Source: an uncultured Erythrobacter sp.
GTDB taxonomy: Bacteria > Pseudomonadota > Alphaproteobacteria > Sphingomonadales > Sphingomonadaceae
Assembly: GCF_947499705.1 (NCBI RefSeq)
Contig: NZ_CANMPJ010000002.1
Span: 612,688 to 676,687, forward strand
DNA length: 64,000 nucleotides
Reading direction: 5' to 3'
Positions 17,571 to 28,345 of this stretch are shown one piece after another; positions within the stretch are counted from its first letter, which is position 1; each line of letters starts with the position of its first letter. The notes beneath the pieces are model-generated. The model was not told the DNA's origin and made no database searches. It saw only the letters and a list, made by a program, of their open reading frames with translations. Position numbers and translations under genes: made by a program.

Positions 17571-18992
17571 TCAGAACGCCGCCGTAAGCCGCGCGCCTAC
17601 CAGAACGCCAGTGTCGCGGAAGGCGACCGCGCTGTCGATCACTTGCGCGTTGACGGTCAGTTCGAAGCCCTTGGCAAAACCGACCGTGTAGAACGCTTCG
17701 ACGCCGCGTTCGTCTTCGATCGGCAGGCGGAACGCGATGTCGTCGACCAACTCATCGGTCAGCGAATACTGGAAATAGGCGAGGCCAAAGCGGTCCTGTG
17801 GGCGCTTGCGCGGGTTGCCGGAGATGCCGAAATAGCCCGAATAGTCGAGGAAGGTCGGGTCGCCGCGTGACGCCTGAAAACGCGCGAGGATGCCCCAGCC
17901 TTTGCCCGGAGCCTCTGGATACAGTTTGATGAACTGATAGGCCGACAATTGCAGCGCAAGCTCGCCGCTTTCATTGCCGAAGGTCCCGATTGGCTGCGGC
18001 GGCGGCGTCAGCGCGCGCGGCAGGATGTCGACCGCGAAACTGTCTCGCGTCGAACCGACGAGGGCAACGTTGTAGATTCCCGGCATCTTGCCGATGCGGG
18101 CTTTGTAGGCCGCAGCCGCCATGAATGCGACGCCACTTTCGAAGGCGGTTTCGAACCCCGTGCGTTCATATTGCGAATCCGGGTCAAACACCCAGAACCG
18201 GTAGATGAAATTCTTGGTCGGGATCTCGAGCTGTGCGCCGGTCATTGTGTTCGGGACAACAGCCGTCGGTGGAAGCGCGAGGCCGAGATTCTGGAAACCG
18301 TAATGACCGTCGCTTTCGACAATCGGCAGCATGCCCGAGATGTCGAGGATGTTGATCTTGCCAATTGTCAGCTTCGTGCCCGACTTCCAGCGCTTTGAAA
18401 TGCTGGCGGAAAGATCGAAATCGCCTGCGCCTTCGGGACGGAAAAGAGCCGTGTTGTTCGGGATTAGCCCGATTTCGCCATTCGATGTCTCACCCCAGGT
18501 GAATTCGGGGCGCAAAGTGATCGTCCAGCTGTCATCAAGGCCGAAATTGCTTCCGCCGATATCAATATAGGCATCGGCGCGGCCGCTATAGCGGATGGTG
18601 TCATCGGCATCGCCCGCGATAGGCGCATCCACGAATTGCGATACGACCAGGCGCGCGCTGAACGGCTTTGGCGGGCCGGTAGGGATAAGCGCCTTGCCCT
18701 GCAACGCCACCAGCGGAGCAACGGATGAAACCGAGCCAATCTCCGCAGCGGGCCCGAAATTCTCGATATCCTGCGGCAGGACAGGAATTCGGCTGGCTGC
18801 ATCATCGGCGCTTGTCGCTCGTTCGAACTCGCTGTCGAACTCTACACCTAGGTCGGCTGCATCGAATGGGGCCAACGATTCGGTTTCGGCCATTGCCGGA
18901 TTGGCGAAAGCGAATGAAGCGGTGCCGATTGCTGCAAGGGCAATCGCACGAAATTCAGGGATGCTGCGTGAATGGGCCAGCGAAACCGGCAT
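17571..18992 (-). CDS. OprB-type carbohydrate porin
   Basis: Outer-membrane beta-barrel protein expected to pass sugars or other small solutes. The start is the ATG at 18992 (MPVSLAHSRSIPEF), giving 473 residues with a signal peptide ending about AMA-ET; the further upstream frame is not protein-like. The barrel shows the OprB traits: YSGRADAYIDIGGSNFGL near the start, the NPRKRPQDRFGLAYFQYSL block, and a C-terminal GVEAFYTVGFAKGFELTVN strand set ending in ARLTAAF, with the final Phe needed for assembly. Closest in type to sphingomonad carbohydrate porins. Together with the next two genes it forms a probable three-gene transcript. Confidence 0.85.
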   Translation of the reverse strand: MPVSLAHSRSIPEFRAIALAAIGTASFAFANPAMAETESLAPFDAADLGVEFDSEFERATSADDAASRIPVLPQDIENFGPAAEIGSVSSVAPLVALQGKALIPTGPPKPFSARLVVSQFVDAPIAGDADDTIRYSGRADAYIDIGGSNFGLDDSWTITLRPEFTWGETSNGEIGLIPNNTALFRPEGAGDFDLSASISKRWKSGTKLTIGKINILDISGMLPIVESDGHYGFQNLGLALPPTAVVPNTMTGAQLEIPTKNFIYRFWVFDPDSQYERTGFETAFESGVAFMAAAAYKARIGKMPGIYNVALVGSTRDSFAVDILPRALTPPPQPIGTFGNESGELALQLSAYQFIKLYPEAPGKGWGILARFQASRGDPTFLDYSGYFGISGNPRKRPQDRFGLAYFQYSLTDELVDDIAFRLPIEDERGVEAFYTVGFAKGFELTVNAQVIDSAVAFRDTGVLVGARLTAAF

Positions 18993-19142
18993 AGTGTATT
19001 CTCCAGTGGTCTCTGCGCCCGAACCGCGTGGCCACTTTATTGTTTTGGTGATCCCATTCGATTCAGTGTGGCAACCGACCGCGTGGTGAACACCGTCTCC
19101 CAAACGTAAGATAATATTATCCTAATACGGCGCTTTCGAAGG

Positions 19143-19170
19143 AAAAACGCAATGGGCCACAGCCCAGCGA
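19143..19170 (-). terminator. Intrinsic terminator of gltBD
   Basis: On the minus strand, CGC-TGGGC-TGTG-GCCCA-TT-GCG folds into a stem with a small bulge and runs into TTTTT. It lies 48 nt after the gltD stop. Confidence 0.65.
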
Positions 19171-19217
19171 AGCCGCAATTGTGCGGTTTTCCGTCAGCAG
19201 GAGGTTGGAATTGCGCC

Positions 19218-20654
19218 CTAGCGCGGCAATTCGGACACACCCATCAGCGCTTCGTCGACTGCACGCGCGGCTTGGCGACCTTCGCGGATTGCCCAGACGA
19301 CCAGGCTCTGGCCGCGCCGCATATCGCCGCACGCAAAGACGCCGGGGACGCTGGTGGAATAGTCTTCGGTGTTGGCTTCGACATTGCCGCGACCAGTCAA
19401 TTCGACGCCCGCCTGTTCGAGCAATCCTGCCTTTTTCGGTCCGACAAAGCCCATCGCCAGCAGGATCAAGTCGGCGGGAATGGTGAATTCGCTGCCTACG
19501 ATCTCGCGCATCTGCCCATCAACCCATTCGACCCGCGCGCATTCGAGGCCGGTCACGGTCTCGCCGTCGCCGATCACGCGCTTAGTCAGCACAGCCCAGT
19601 CGCGCTCGACGCCTTCTTCATGGCTCGATGACGTGCGCAGTTTGAGCGGCCAATCGGGCCAGGTGAGCGCCTTGTCTTCCTTCTCAGGGGGCTTCGGCAT
19701 GATTTCCAGCTGGGTGACGCTCTTCGCGCCTTGCCGGTTGGAGGTGCCGACGCAATCGCTTCCAGTGTCACCGCCGCCGATCACGACGACATGCTTGTCC
19801 GTCGCAAGCAGGCTCCCACGCGGCGCGGCGCGCATTTCATCGTCGCCAGCATTGCGCTTGTTCTGCTGGGTCAGGAATTCCATCGCCAACCGCACTCCTG
19901 GCATTTCTGCTCCGGGGATAGCGAGCCCGCGCGCATCCTCCGATCCGCCGGAAAGCACGATCGCATCGAAGTTTTCCTGAAGGCTTTTGAACGAAACGTC
20001 GACGCCGACTTCCTTCGAGGTTTTGAACTCAACACCCTCGGCTTCCATCTGAAGGCAGCGGCGGGCGATCAGGTGCTTTTCCATCTTGAAGTCGGGAATG
20101 CCGTAGCGCAGCAATCCGCCAACGCGGTCGCTCTTTTCGAACAGGGTTACGCTGTGGCCAGCGCGCGCGAGCTGCTGAGCGCAAGCCATGCCTGCTGGCC
20201 CCGAGCCGACCACTGCAACCGACTTGCCTGTCTTTTTCTCGGGGATCTGCGGCTCGACCCAACCTTCTTTCCATCCGCGATCGACAATCGCACATTCGAT
20301 CGATTTGATCGTCACCGGCTGGTCGACAATGTTGAGCGTGCAGCTGGCCTCGCACGGGGCAGGGCAGATGCGACCGGTGAATTCGGGGAAATTGTTGGTC
20401 GAATGCAGCACGTCGAGCGCGTTGCGCCAGTCGTTTTCGTAGACCAGATGATTCCAGTCCGGGATCATATTGTTCACCGGACAGCCGTTGTGACAATACG
20501 GAATCCCGCAATCCATGCAGCGCGAAGCCTGCGAGGATAGCGTTGTATCATCCGGCTGGACGACGAATTCACGGTAATTGTTCAGCCGTTCCTTGGGATC
20601 GAGATAATCGCGTTCGCGCCGATCCAGCTCGAGAAATCCGGTGTCCTTGCCCAT
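19218..20654 (-). CDS. gltD: Glutamate synthase (NADPH) small subunit
   Basis: Flavoprotein partner of GltB that passes electrons from NADPH for glutamate formation from 2-oxoglutarate and glutamine. The 478-residue protein has the N-terminal iron-sulfur cysteines in [14 protein letters not shown] and CPAPCEASC, an FAD-binding [17 protein letters not shown], and an NADPH-binding [35 protein letters not shown] near the C-terminus is the conserved flavin-contacting end. It starts 24 bp after gltB and ends before a terminator. Confidence 0.97.
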   Translation of the reverse strand: MGKDTGFLELDRRERDYLDPKERLNNYREFVVQPDDTTLSSQASRCMDCGIPYCHNGCPVNNMIPDWNHLVYENDWRNALDVLHSTNNFPEFTGRICPAPCEASCTLNIVDQPVTIKSIECAIVDRGWKEGWVEPQIPEKKTGKSVAVVGSGPAGMACAQQLARAGHSVTLFEKSDRVGGLLRYGIPDFKMEKHLIARRCLQMEAEGVEFKTSKEVGVDVSFKSLQENFDAIVLSGGSEDARGLAIPGAEMPGVRLAMEFLTQQNKRNAGDDEMRAAPRGSLLATDKHVVVIGGGDTGSDCVGTSNRQGAKSVTQLEIMPKPPEKEDKALTWPDWPLKLRTSSSHEEGVERDWAVLTKRVIGDGETVTGLECARVEWVDGQMREIVGSEFTIPADLILLAMGFVGPKKAGLLEQAGVELTGRGNVEANTEDYSTSVPGVFACGDMRRGQSLVVWAIREGRQAARAVDEALMGVSELPR

Positions 20655-20678
20655 TGTTCTTCTTTGCGTCCCTAGATC

Positions 20679-23600
20679 TTATTCCGCTGCCACGCTGGCG
20701 GCTTCTTCGCGCTCGGCCTCGAGCGTTTCGAGCGCGCGCTTGTAATCGCGCGGCATGACTTTGACGAAGTGGCCCAGCGCAGCGTTCCAGTCGGCCAGCA
20801 ATGCGCCAGCGATCTCGCTGCCGGTGTGCAATTGATGGCGTTCAACCAGGATGCGCAGGCGCTCAGCATCGTGGCGCAGCATGTCGCCCATTCCGAAATT
20901 GTGCACTGAGCGCGAACGCTGCTGCGGACGGCCAGTGCCTTCATCAAGGTCAGCTTCGCCGGAGATCGGCAGCAGATCGACCTGCGCGTGGTTCACCAAA
21001 TCGCTGAACTTGCCGTCCGGATCGTACACATAGGCGACGCCGCCGCTCATTCCTGCGGCGAAGTTGCGTCCGGTCTGGCCGAGAACCACGACGACACCAC
21101 CGGTCATATATTCGCAAGCGTGATCGCCTGCGCCTTCGACTACGGCAATCGCCCCGGAATTGCGGACCGCGAAACGCTCGCCTGCGACACCGTTGAAATA
21201 GGCTTCGCCCGCGATCGCACCGTACAGCACGGTGTTGCCGACGATGATGTTTTCGCCCGGATTGCGGTTGGCAGCTTCGGGCTGGCGGATGATGATGCGT
21301 CCGCCGCTCATGCCTTTGCCGACATAATCGTTGGCATCGCCCGACAGATCGAGCGTGACGCCGTGAGCCAGCCACGCACCGAAGCTTTGCCCGGCAACGC
21401 CGGTCAGATTGACGCGGATTGTGTCGGGCGGCAGGCCTTCGTGGCCATGCGCTTTGGCGATCTCGCCAGAGAGCATTGCGCCAGCGGTACGGTTCACATT
21501 GCGAATTTCATAATCCAGTTGGACAGGCTTCTTCGCAGTGATTGCTTCCTGACTGTCAGCAATCAGCGCGTTGTCCATTGCCGCACCAAGGCCGTGATCC
21601 TGCACTTCGGTGTTGTGCAGCGGTGCGCCTTCGGCCAGCTCTGGTTTGTGCAGCAAGCGTGACAGATCGATCCCGCGCGCCTTCCAGTGCCGGTGCATGC
21701 GGGTCATATCGAGGCGGTCGACGCGGCCGACCATTTCCTCGACCGTCCGGAAACCCAGCTCGGCCATGATGCCGCGCAGTTCTTCGGCGACGAAGAACAT
21801 GTAATTGACCACATGTTCGGGTTGACCGGTGAAGCGCTTGCGCAGCTCGGGGTCCTGCGTCGCGACGCCGACCGGACACGTGTTGAGGTGACACTTGCGC
21901 ATCATGATGCAGCCCGCCGCGATCAGCGGAGCGGTCGCGAAGCCGAACTCATCTGCGCCAAGCAGCGCGCCGATTGCGACGTCACGTCCTGTGCGAAGCC
22001 CGCCATCGACCTGCACCGCGATCCGGCTGCGCAGATCGTTGAGCAACAGCGTCTGTTGAGTCTCGGCGAGGCCGATCTCCCATGGAGAACCGGCGTGGGT
22101 CAGGCTGGTCAGCGGCGAAGCGCCAGTTCCGCCGTCATAGCCGGAAATCGTCACATGGTCGGCGCGTGCTTTTGAAACGCCCGCTGCGACCGTGCCGACT
22201 CCGACCTCGGAGACGAGTTTCACCGAGATACGCGCACCGGTGTTCACGTTCTTGAGATCGTGAATCAGCTGCGCGAGATCTTCAATCGAGTAGATGTCAT
22301 GGTGCGGCGGCGGTGAGATCAAGCCCACGCCCGGCGTCGAGTGCCGCACCGCGCCGATCCGCTTGTCGACCTTGTGACCAGGCAGCTGGCCACCTTCACC
22401 GGGCTTTGCGCCCTGCGCCATCTTGATCTGGATATCGTCGGAATTGACAAGGTATTCGGTGGTCACGCCGAAGCGGCCTGAGGCCACCTGCTTGATCCGG
22501 CTGCGCATCGAATCGCCGTTTTCCATTTGCTGGAAACGGAACGGTTCTTCGCCGCCTTCACCGGTGTTCGAACGCCCGCCGATGCGGTTCATCGCGACGG
22601 CAAGCGTCGAGTGCGCCTCATGGCTGATCGAGCCAAAGCTCATCGCCCCGGTGCTGAACCGTTTGACGATTTCGCTCGCCGGTTCGACTTCGTCGAGCGG
22701 GATGGCCTCTTCAGCGTTCTTGAATTCCATCAGCCCGCGAATGGTAAGCAGCCGCTCGGACTGCTCGTTCACCGACTTGGCGAATTCCTCGTAATTTGTG
22801 TGATCGTTGCCGCGCACCGCGTGCTGCAATTGCGCGACGTTTTCCGGCGTCCATGCATGCTCCTCGCCGCGCAGGCGGTATTGATAGATGCCGCCAACAT
22901 CGAGCATGTTTGCGTAGAGCGGGTTGTCGCCATAGGCCTGCGCGTGGCGTCGCACGCTTTCCTCGGCGACTTGCTCCAGCCCGATCCCGTCAATGGTGGT
23001 GGCTGTGCCGGTGAAGTACTTCTCGACAAAGTCCGACGACAGGCCAACCGCATCGAAGATTTGCGCGCCGCAATAGGATTGGTAGGTCGAAATGCCCATC
23101 TTGGACATGACCTTGCGAATGCCTTTGCCGATGCTCTTGATATAGTTCTGCTGCACCTCGCGCGGGTCGAGTTCGAGGTGCTTCTTGCGGCGGATGTCTT
23201 CGAGCGTTTCGAACGCGACATAGGGGTTGATCGCTTCCGCGCCGTAGCCTGCGAGGACGCAGAAATGGTGCACTTCGCGCGCTTCACCGGTTTCGATCAC
23301 CAGGCCGGTTTGCATCCGCAGACCCTGACGCACGAGGTGATGGTGCACAGCAGCCGTGGCCAGCAATGCAGGCATCGGCACGCGGCCTTCATTCTGCCCG
23401 CGATCCGACAGGACGAGGATGTTCTGGTCCTGCAGCACCGCTTCGGTCGCGGCCCAGCACATTTCCTTGATCGCGAGCTCGATCCCCTCAACGCCTTGCT
23501 CAGCGTCGAACGTGATATCGATCGTTTCGCAGCGGAATGCACCGTCTAGTGCTGCTTCAACCGAGCGGATCTTGGCGAGGTCCTCATTGGTGAGGATCGG

Positions 23601-25322
23601 TTGTTCGACTTCTAGCCGCTTATGCGTACCGGCATCGCGGCCAAGCAGGTTGGGACGCGGGCCGATCATGGAGATCAGGCTCATCACCAGCTCTTCGCGG
23701 ATCGGATCGATCGGCGGGTTGGTGACCTGCGCGAAGTTCTGTTTGAAATAGTCGTAGAGCAGCCGCGCCTTGTCCGACAGGACGGCAATCGGCGTGTCGG
23801 TGCCCATCGACCCAATCGGATCGTCGCCTTTGACCGCCATCGGTTCGAGGAAGCGCGAGATGTCTTCCTGCGTGTAGCCGAACGCCTGCTGGCGCTGGAG
23901 CAGGGTGGTTTCGCTTTCGGGAATTTCCGAAAGCTCCGGTTCGATTTCGCGAATATCTTCGAGCTTGAACTGGGCCCTTTCGAGCCAGTCTGCATAGGGT
24001 TCCGCACCCGCGAGATCGGCCTTCAACTCTTCGTCTTCGATGATGCGGCCTTGTTCAAGGTCGATCAGCAGCATCTTGCCCGGTTGCAGACGCCATTTGC
24101 GGGTGATGTCTTCCTCGGCAAAGGGCAACACGCCGCTTTCCGAAGCCAGGCAGACGATATCGTCTTTGGTCACGCAGAATCGCGCGGGGCGCAAGCCGTT
24201 GCGGTCCAAAGTTGCACCGATCTGGCGGCCATCGGTGAAGCACACGGCGGCAGGGCCGTCCCACGGCTCCATCAAAGCGGCATGATACTCGTAAAACGCG
24301 CGGCGTTCCGGATCCATCAGCGCGTTGCCGTTCCACGCTTCGGGGATCAGCATCATCATCGCATGGGCAAGGCTGTATCCCCCCGCGAGCAGCAGCTCGA
24401 GCGCGTTGTCGAGGCAAGCGGTGTCCGATTGCCCGTGCGGAATGATCGGCCACATCTTGTCCAGATCAACGCCGAGCAGATCGCTTTCCATCGTGCGGCG
24501 GCGCGCATTCATCCAGTTCACATTGCCGCGATTGGTGTTGATCTCACCATTATGCGCAATCAGGCGGAATGGGTGCGCGAGGCGCCAGCTCGGGAAAGTG
24601 TTGGTCGAGAAGCGCTGGTGCACGAGGCCGAGCGCCGATACGCAATCGGGATCGCGCAAATCATCGTAGAAACTGCCGACCTGCCCTGCGAGCAGCAGCC
24701 CCTTGTAAACGATGGTGCGGGTCGAAAAGCTGGGCAGGTACGTGTCCGTCAGACCCGGCAGATTATGCTTTTCGGCAAGCTGCTCGAGCGGGTTTTGAAC
24801 CTGCTTGCGGATCACGAGCAGTTTCCGCTCGAACGCGTCCTGATCGGCGCAGCCTTCGCCGCGGGCGATCATTGCCATCTGGATGACCGGCATCGAATCG
24901 ATCACGGCATCGCCAAGTCCGTCGAGGGTCACCGGAACATCGCGCCAGCCGATGAAGCGCTGGCCTTCCTTCGCAGCAAATTTCTCGAATCGCTCCGCCA
25001 CGAATGTGCGCGCCGCTTCGTCTTGCGGCATGAAGCACATGGCCACCGCGTAGTCGCCCGGCGCGGGCAGATCGTGCCCATTGTCATCGGCCCAGCGGCG
25101 AATCAGTGGGTCGGGAATCTGGATCAGAAGTCCCGCGCCGTCGCCCAGCAACGGATCGGCACCCACCGCGCCGCGATGATCGAGTTTGTCAAGAATCTCA
25201 AGCGATTGCTCGATAATGGCATGACTCTTCTCGCCCTTGATATGAGCGACCATGCCAACACCGCAGGCGTCATGTTCATTTCGCGGGTCGTAGAGACCCT
25301 GGGGAGCGGGATGACCCACCAT
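20679..25322 (-). CDS. gltB: Glutamate synthase (NADPH) large subunit
   Basis: Large subunit of GOGAT, the assimilation route for ammonium through glutamine. The 1547-residue length is normal. After a 19-residue propeptide, Cys20 in [15 protein letters not shown] is the N-terminal nucleophile of the glutaminase domain. The synthase domain has [17 protein letters not shown] and the 3Fe-4S cysteines in [15 protein letters not shown]. The C-terminal beta-helix domain carries [20 protein letters not shown]. The ATG is at 25322; upstream lies 274 bp without a gene, holding the promoter and a small palindrome. It is followed by gltD. Confidence 0.98.
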   Translation of the reverse strand: MVGHPAPQGLYDPRNEHDACGVGMVAHIKGEKSHAIIEQSLEILDKLDHRGAVGADPLLGDGAGLLIQIPDPLIRRWADDNGHDLPAPGDYAVAMCFMPQDEAARTFVAERFEKFAAKEGQRFIGWRDVPVTLDGLGDAVIDSMPVIQMAMIARGEGCADQDAFERKLLVIRKQVQNPLEQLAEKHNLPGLTDTYLPSFSTRTIVYKGLLLAGQVGSFYDDLRDPDCVSALGLVHQRFSTNTFPSWRLAHPFRLIAHNGEINTNRGNVNWMNARRRTMESDLLGVDLDKMWPIIPHGQSDTACLDNALELLLAGGYSLAHAMMMLIPEAWNGNALMDPERRAFYEYHAALMEPWDGPAAVCFTDGRQIGATLDRNGLRPARFCVTKDDIVCLASESGVLPFAEEDITRKWRLQPGKMLLIDLEQGRIIEDEELKADLAGAEPYADWLERAQFKLEDIREIEPELSEIPESETTLLQRQQAFGYTQEDISRFLEPMAVKGDDPIGSMGTDTPIAVLSDKARLLYDYFKQNFAQVTNPPIDPIREELVMSLISMIGPRPNLLGRDAGTHKRLEVEQPILTNEDLAKIRSVEAALDGAFRCETIDITFDAEQGVEGIELAIKEMCWAATEAVLQDQNILVLSDRGQNEGRVPMPALLATAAVHHHLVRQGLRMQTGLVIETGEAREVHHFCVLAGYGAEAINPYVAFETLEDIRRKKHLELDPREVQQNYIKSIGKGIRKVMSKMGISTYQSYCGAQIFDAVGLSSDFVEKYFTGTATTIDGIGLEQVAEESVRRHAQAYGDNPLYANMLDVGGIYQYRLRGEEHAWTPENVAQLQHAVRGNDHTNYEEFAKSVNEQSERLLTIRGLMEFKNAEEAIPLDEVEPASEIVKRFSTGAMSFGSISHEAHSTLAVAMNRIGGRSNTGEGGEEPFRFQQMENGDSMRSRIKQVASGRFGVTTEYLVNSDDIQIKMAQGAKPGEGGQLPGHKVDKRIGAVRHSTPGVGLISPPPHHDIYSIEDLAQLIHDLKNVNTGARISVKLVSEVGVGTVAAGVSKARADHVTISGYDGGTGASPLTSLTHAGSPWEIGLAETQQTLLLNDLRSRIAVQVDGGLRTGRDVAIGALLGADEFGFATAPLIAAGCIMMRKCHLNTCPVGVATQDPELRKRFTGQPEHVVNYMFFVAEELRGIMAELGFRTVEEMVGRVDRLDMTRMHRHWKARGIDLSRLLHKPELAEGAPLHNTEVQDHGLGAAMDNALIADSQEAITAKKPVQLDYEIRNVNRTAGAMLSGEIAKAHGHEGLPPDTIRVNLTGVAGQSFGAWLAHGVTLDLSGDANDYVGKGMSGGRIIIRQPEAANRNPGENIIVGNTVLYGAIAGEAYFNGVAGERFAVRNSGAIAVVEGAGDHACEYMTGGVVVVLGQTGRNFAAGMSGGVAYVYDPDGKFSDLVNHAQVDLLPISGEADLDEGTGRPQQRSRSVHNFGMGDMLRHDAERLRILVERHQLHTGSEIAGALLADWNAALGHFVKVMPRDYKRALETLEAEREEAASVAAE

Positions 25323-25486
25323 GGCAAAGTTCCATCCTGTCAGATGCCGGAGGGTGCGGCCCGGCTCGCGCTATGACGAGGGAGCACTCAGCGGCAGAGT
25401 GTCGAGCGGGGAGCATGCCCCAAAGGAGCACCCGCGCACGTTCGAAACTCTCATGCCGACAGGAACGCGATTTTGCAACCGCGAAG

Positions 25487-25505
25487 AGTGAAGTATTATT
25501 TCACT
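25487..25505. promoter_or_regulatory. Palindrome AGTGAA-N7-TTCACT upstream of gltB
   Basis: Perfect six-base arms separated by seven AT-rich bases, 165 nt upstream of the gltB start in an AT-rich pocket of a GC-rich region. It could be an operator or part of the gltB promoter. No known regulator site matches that I recall. Confidence 0.3.
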
Positions 25506-25596
25506 TGAGTATGGCTGGGCTTTGGCTTGATTGCGCGGACTGCATTCAAGCAAGCGCCATGTTGCACGATTCGCGCCCTGCTGTGTGGGGAGGAGG

Positions 25597-26679
25597 TCAG
25601 GCCGCTCCGCGCATTGTCTGAAGTTTGCCCAGAGCCTCGCGCAGTTCGCGTTCGGTGCCATCTTCGGATTCGCCCGCTTGTGATTCGGCCAGCGTTGCAG
25701 CTTTGTCGTTGGCCGCGAGACCTTTTTCCGTGAAGACGGAAAGTGCCTTCAGAGCCTCGGCGAGTGCGGCGTCGCGCTCGGTTGCCTGTTCGGCTGGCGG
25801 ACGGTTGCGCGCCACTTCCTGACGTTCGTGAAGCGCGACAGCAAGCCGCTCGACCATCTGCACGAGGCTTAGATCCTGCGGCGGAACCGCGCGAAGCGTC
25901 TCGACTGCGGTTGGCTTTCTGGGCGGGCTTGCAGCGCGGCTCTTCTCTGCAAGCTGCGTAAACTCGCTGAGGTCGAGGTGGTCCTTGTTCAGCGCAGTCT
26001 GGCGAGCGCGGTGATCGCTGAGCGCCTGCACCAGCTCAAGTTGCTTACCGCGATTGCGGCGGCGACGGAGCGGAAGGCGGCTGGCGGGTTCAGGCGTCTC
26101 AGTTTCAGCCGCCTCTCTGGCTGGCTCGAGATGCTCGTTCGCCAGTGGATCAACCTGAGCAGGTTCCTCCGCCGGCCCTTCGACGGGCTCAGGGGCAGGC
26201 TCTGGAGTAGCTTCCAGATCGGCACCCAGCTCGAGTGTTTCTTCAATTTCAGTGTTTTCCGGCTCGTCGATCACCGGCTCGTCTTCGGCTACCGGCTCCT
26301 GTTCAACTTGCTCAGTTTCGACAGGCTCCTCGTCAATCGGCGCGTCGAGACTTTCGCTGCCCAGTTCGGACGCCGGGTCAATCGGACGCACATGATCGGC
26401 GGCGCGGTCGATCAGCGCTTCCGAGCGACCCGGTAGACGGTCGCGCCATTTGGTCGCGGCAAAAAATCCGAATGCGCCGCCAAGAGCGGCGGCGAGCCCG
26501 GCGAAGAAATAGCGGGCGAAACCGTCAAGCACCCCGAGAGCGGAGGCCGTGGTTATCTGATTGATGATCGATGCGGGTAGAACCATGACGATAAGCCCGG
26601 AAAGGGAAGCCCCCCAGACCGTAAGCGCGGGCACGAAAAACGGATGCGCGGCAATCGGCAACCGGTTGCGGCGGCGCAT
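25597..26679 (-). CDS. Membrane protein with long acidic region, unknown function
   Basis: I start at ATG 26679 (MRRRNRLPIAAHPFF), about 360 residues. Two N-terminal membrane segments (FVPALTVWGASLSGLIVMVL and a Gly/Ala-rich FFAGLAAALGGAFGFFAAT) are followed by a long Glu/Pro-rich, probably disordered stretch, then a basic RLPLRRRRNRGKQLELVQAL and a helical C-terminus with ERDAALAEALKALSVFTEKG. The acidic part contains PEPVEGP, the peptide typical of an in-frame CTTCGACAGGCTCAG-type repeat. Sphingomonads share similar proteins of unknown role. It lies between gltB and the glycosyltransferase on the same strand, with its own gaps. Confidence 0.65.
   Translation of the reverse strand: MRRRNRLPIAAHPFFVPALTVWGASLSGLIVMVLPASIINQITTASALGVLDGFARYFFAGLAAALGGAFGFFAATKWRDRLPGRSEALIDRAADHVRPIDPASELGSESLDAPIDEEPVETEQVEQEPVAEDEPVIDEPENTEIEETLELGADLEATPEPAPEPVEGPAEEPAQVDPLANEHLEPAREAAETETPEPASRLPLRRRRNRGKQLELVQALSDHRARQTALNKDHLDLSEFTQLAEKSRAASPPRKPTAVETLRAVPPQDLSLVQMVERLAVALHERQEVARNRPPAEQATERDAALAEALKALSVFTEKGLAANDKAATLAESQAGESEDGTERELREALGKLQTMRGAA
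26177..26196. repeat. CTTCGAC-type repeat copy inside a coding region
   Basis: CCTTCGACGGGCTCAGGGGC matches one arm of the palindromic repeat at 43686-43754 (CCTTCGACAGGCTCAGGATG). Read in the gene frame on the minus strand it gives PEPVEGP. Confidence 0.6.
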
Positions 26680-26757
26680 CTTAAACTCGGTATTTGCGGA
26701 CCTGCTGAAAAGCATGCTGCCCCTCGTTCCTACCCTGTTGAACCAGCGCTACTAAAC

Positions 26758-28005
26758 CTAGGCTGGTGCGGTGAGGGCGGCACGCCCATCCCCGCGATTA
26801 ACATTGGCTAGCAAGAGATGGTAAACGTCTTGATAACGCCGGGCATTGGCTGCCCAGTCATGCCTGGCGCGCACATGAGCGACGCCGCGTTCGCGAATTG
26901 CATCCCACTCGCCGCGCGCTTCGAACACTTCATGCAGAGCAGCAGCGCAGGCGGCGGGGTCGTCGGGCGCGAACAGAAAACCGGTTTCGCCGTGTTTCAT
27001 CAGCTCGCGGTGCCCGCCGACATTCGAAGCGGCGACGATTCGGCGCTGCGCCATCGCCTCGAGCGGTTTGAGAGGTGTGACGAGATCTGTCAGGCGCGAG
27101 TGCTTGCGCGGATAGGCGAGCACGTCGATCAGTGAATAATAGCGTTCGACTTCGGAATGGGGGACCCTGCCGGTGAAGATCACCGCTTCGGGTTCAGGCA
27201 GCTTTGCAGCAGCTGCGCGCCATTCGGCGTCCATCTCGCCAGCCCCGACCAACAACAGCCTCGCATCGGGTTGCTCGCGGCGGAGGTGCGGCATTGCGGC
27301 GATCAGGTCGTCCACGCCTTCATAGGCGTAGAAGCTGCCGATATAGCCAATCAGCGGCGTGTCGGGCCCGATGGCCAACCCTCCAGCCAGCGCCTCGTCG
27401 CGTGGCGGTGGATCGCCGAACAGCGACAGATCGACACCGTTGGGCATGATACCGATTTTGCCGGGATTGATACCGCGTTCGATCAAGTCGTCGCGAAGGC
27501 CCTGGCAGATTGTGAACACCGCATCGGCGCGTTTCACGATTTGAGTCTCCAGCGCGCGCGTCAGATGGTATTTGACCGAGCCTTCGGTTCCGGTGCGGTT
27601 GCCGACGGCAGCATCTTCCCAGAAGGCACGAATTTCATAGACGAGCGGCACGCCGAGAGCGCTCGCGGCACGCCATGCGCCTCCTCCACAAAGAGCCGGG
27701 GAATGCGCGTGGATAATGTCAGGCCGCCAGTCCTTGGCGAGCGCCTGGATCGATGCAGACAGCGCGGCCATTTCGCGCGCTTCGCTTACTCCCGGCGGGC
27801 CCGAGGCTTCACCCGGCGTGCGGTGGAATGTGAGACCGTCAACGGTTTCGACGCTGGATGTTCCCTCGCCGCTATGCCGCAGCCCCGTGATCCCGCGCAC
27901 TTCCAGCCCAAGAGCCTGCTGCGCCTTCAGGATCGCGCGCGTGCGAAAGGTGTAGCCGCTATGCAGCGGCAGCGAATGGTCGAGGACGTGCAGAACCCGT
28001 GTCAT
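26758..28005 (-). CDS. Exosortase-A-associated glycosyltransferase (TIGR04063 type)
   Basis: GT-B-fold glycosyltransferase, family 4-like, predicted to act in exopolysaccharide assembly. The 415-residue protein opens with MTRVLHVLDHSLPLHSGY, which matches the TIGR04063 group found beside PEP-CTERM/XrtA exopolysaccharide genes. The donor-binding half has LIGYIGSFYAYEGVDDLI, VIFTGRVP and PLKPLEAMAQRRIVAASNVGGHREL, the usual GT4 signature with the EAMA-type loop. It is divergent from the small gene and ligase at 28.1-29.8 kb; no exosortase gene is in the window. The exact donor and acceptor are unknown. Confidence 0.85.
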   Translation of the reverse strand: MTRVLHVLDHSLPLHSGYTFRTRAILKAQQALGLEVRGITGLRHSGEGTSSVETVDGLTFHRTPGEASGPPGVSEAREMAALSASIQALAKDWRPDIIHAHSPALCGGGAWRAASALGVPLVYEIRAFWEDAAVGNRTGTEGSVKYHLTRALETQIVKRADAVFTICQGLRDDLIERGINPGKIGIMPNGVDLSLFGDPPPRDEALAGGLAIGPDTPLIGYIGSFYAYEGVDDLIAAMPHLRREQPDARLLLVGAGEMDAEWRAAAAKLPEPEAVIFTGRVPHSEVERYYSLIDVLAYPRKHSRLTDLVTPLKPLEAMAQRRIVAASNVGGHRELMKHGETGFLFAPDDPAACAAALHEVFEARGEWDAIRERGVAHVRARHDWAANARRYQDVYHLLLANVNRGDGRAALTAPA

Positions 28006-28105
28006 GCCTCGGCCTTTGCCACGAATGTGCTTAACGGCCCGTCAACTGCCTTTGTCTAATGCCCCTGATAGAGCGGGCGACAGCGTCTGCCGGATAGACA
28101 GAGCT

Positions 28106-28345
28106 ATGATCGACTATTTCGCCCTCGCCCTAGGACATGGCCTTATGGCCATCGCGCTGTTGCGCCTGGTGTGGCGTGATGGCCTCGATAATGATCCGCT
28201 TATTGGCGACATAAGGGACGCGATTGCGCAAAGGCGTAAGGACGCGAGCGTTGCAGGACGCAACGCGCGCCGCCGTGAGGCTGCGCAAGGCGATGAGCCT
28301 GTGCGCTCAAGCAGCGTAAGCGGTAGCGCAGAAAAGAAGGCCTGA
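28106..28345 (+). CDS. Small membrane protein, unknown function
   Basis: A 79-residue protein with one hydrophobic segment near the N-terminus (YFALALGHGLMAIALLRLVW) and a charged, Arg-rich C-terminal tail. The start is the ATG at 28106, as the longer frame from 28004 runs antisense into the glycosyltransferase. Its TGA shares its A with the ATG of the O-glycosylation ligase, so translation is coupled. It may be a small partner of that membrane ligase; no family recognised. Confidence 0.65.
   Translation: MIDYFALALGHGLMAIALLRLVWRDGLDNDPLIGDIRDAIAQRRKDASVAGRNARRREAAQGDEPVRSSSVSGSAEKKA

Noticed and set aside
23622..25376. 584-codon open frame on the plus strand
   Set aside because: Antisense to gltB over its whole length; GC-rich codon bias makes such mirror frames, and the translation has no protein-like domains.
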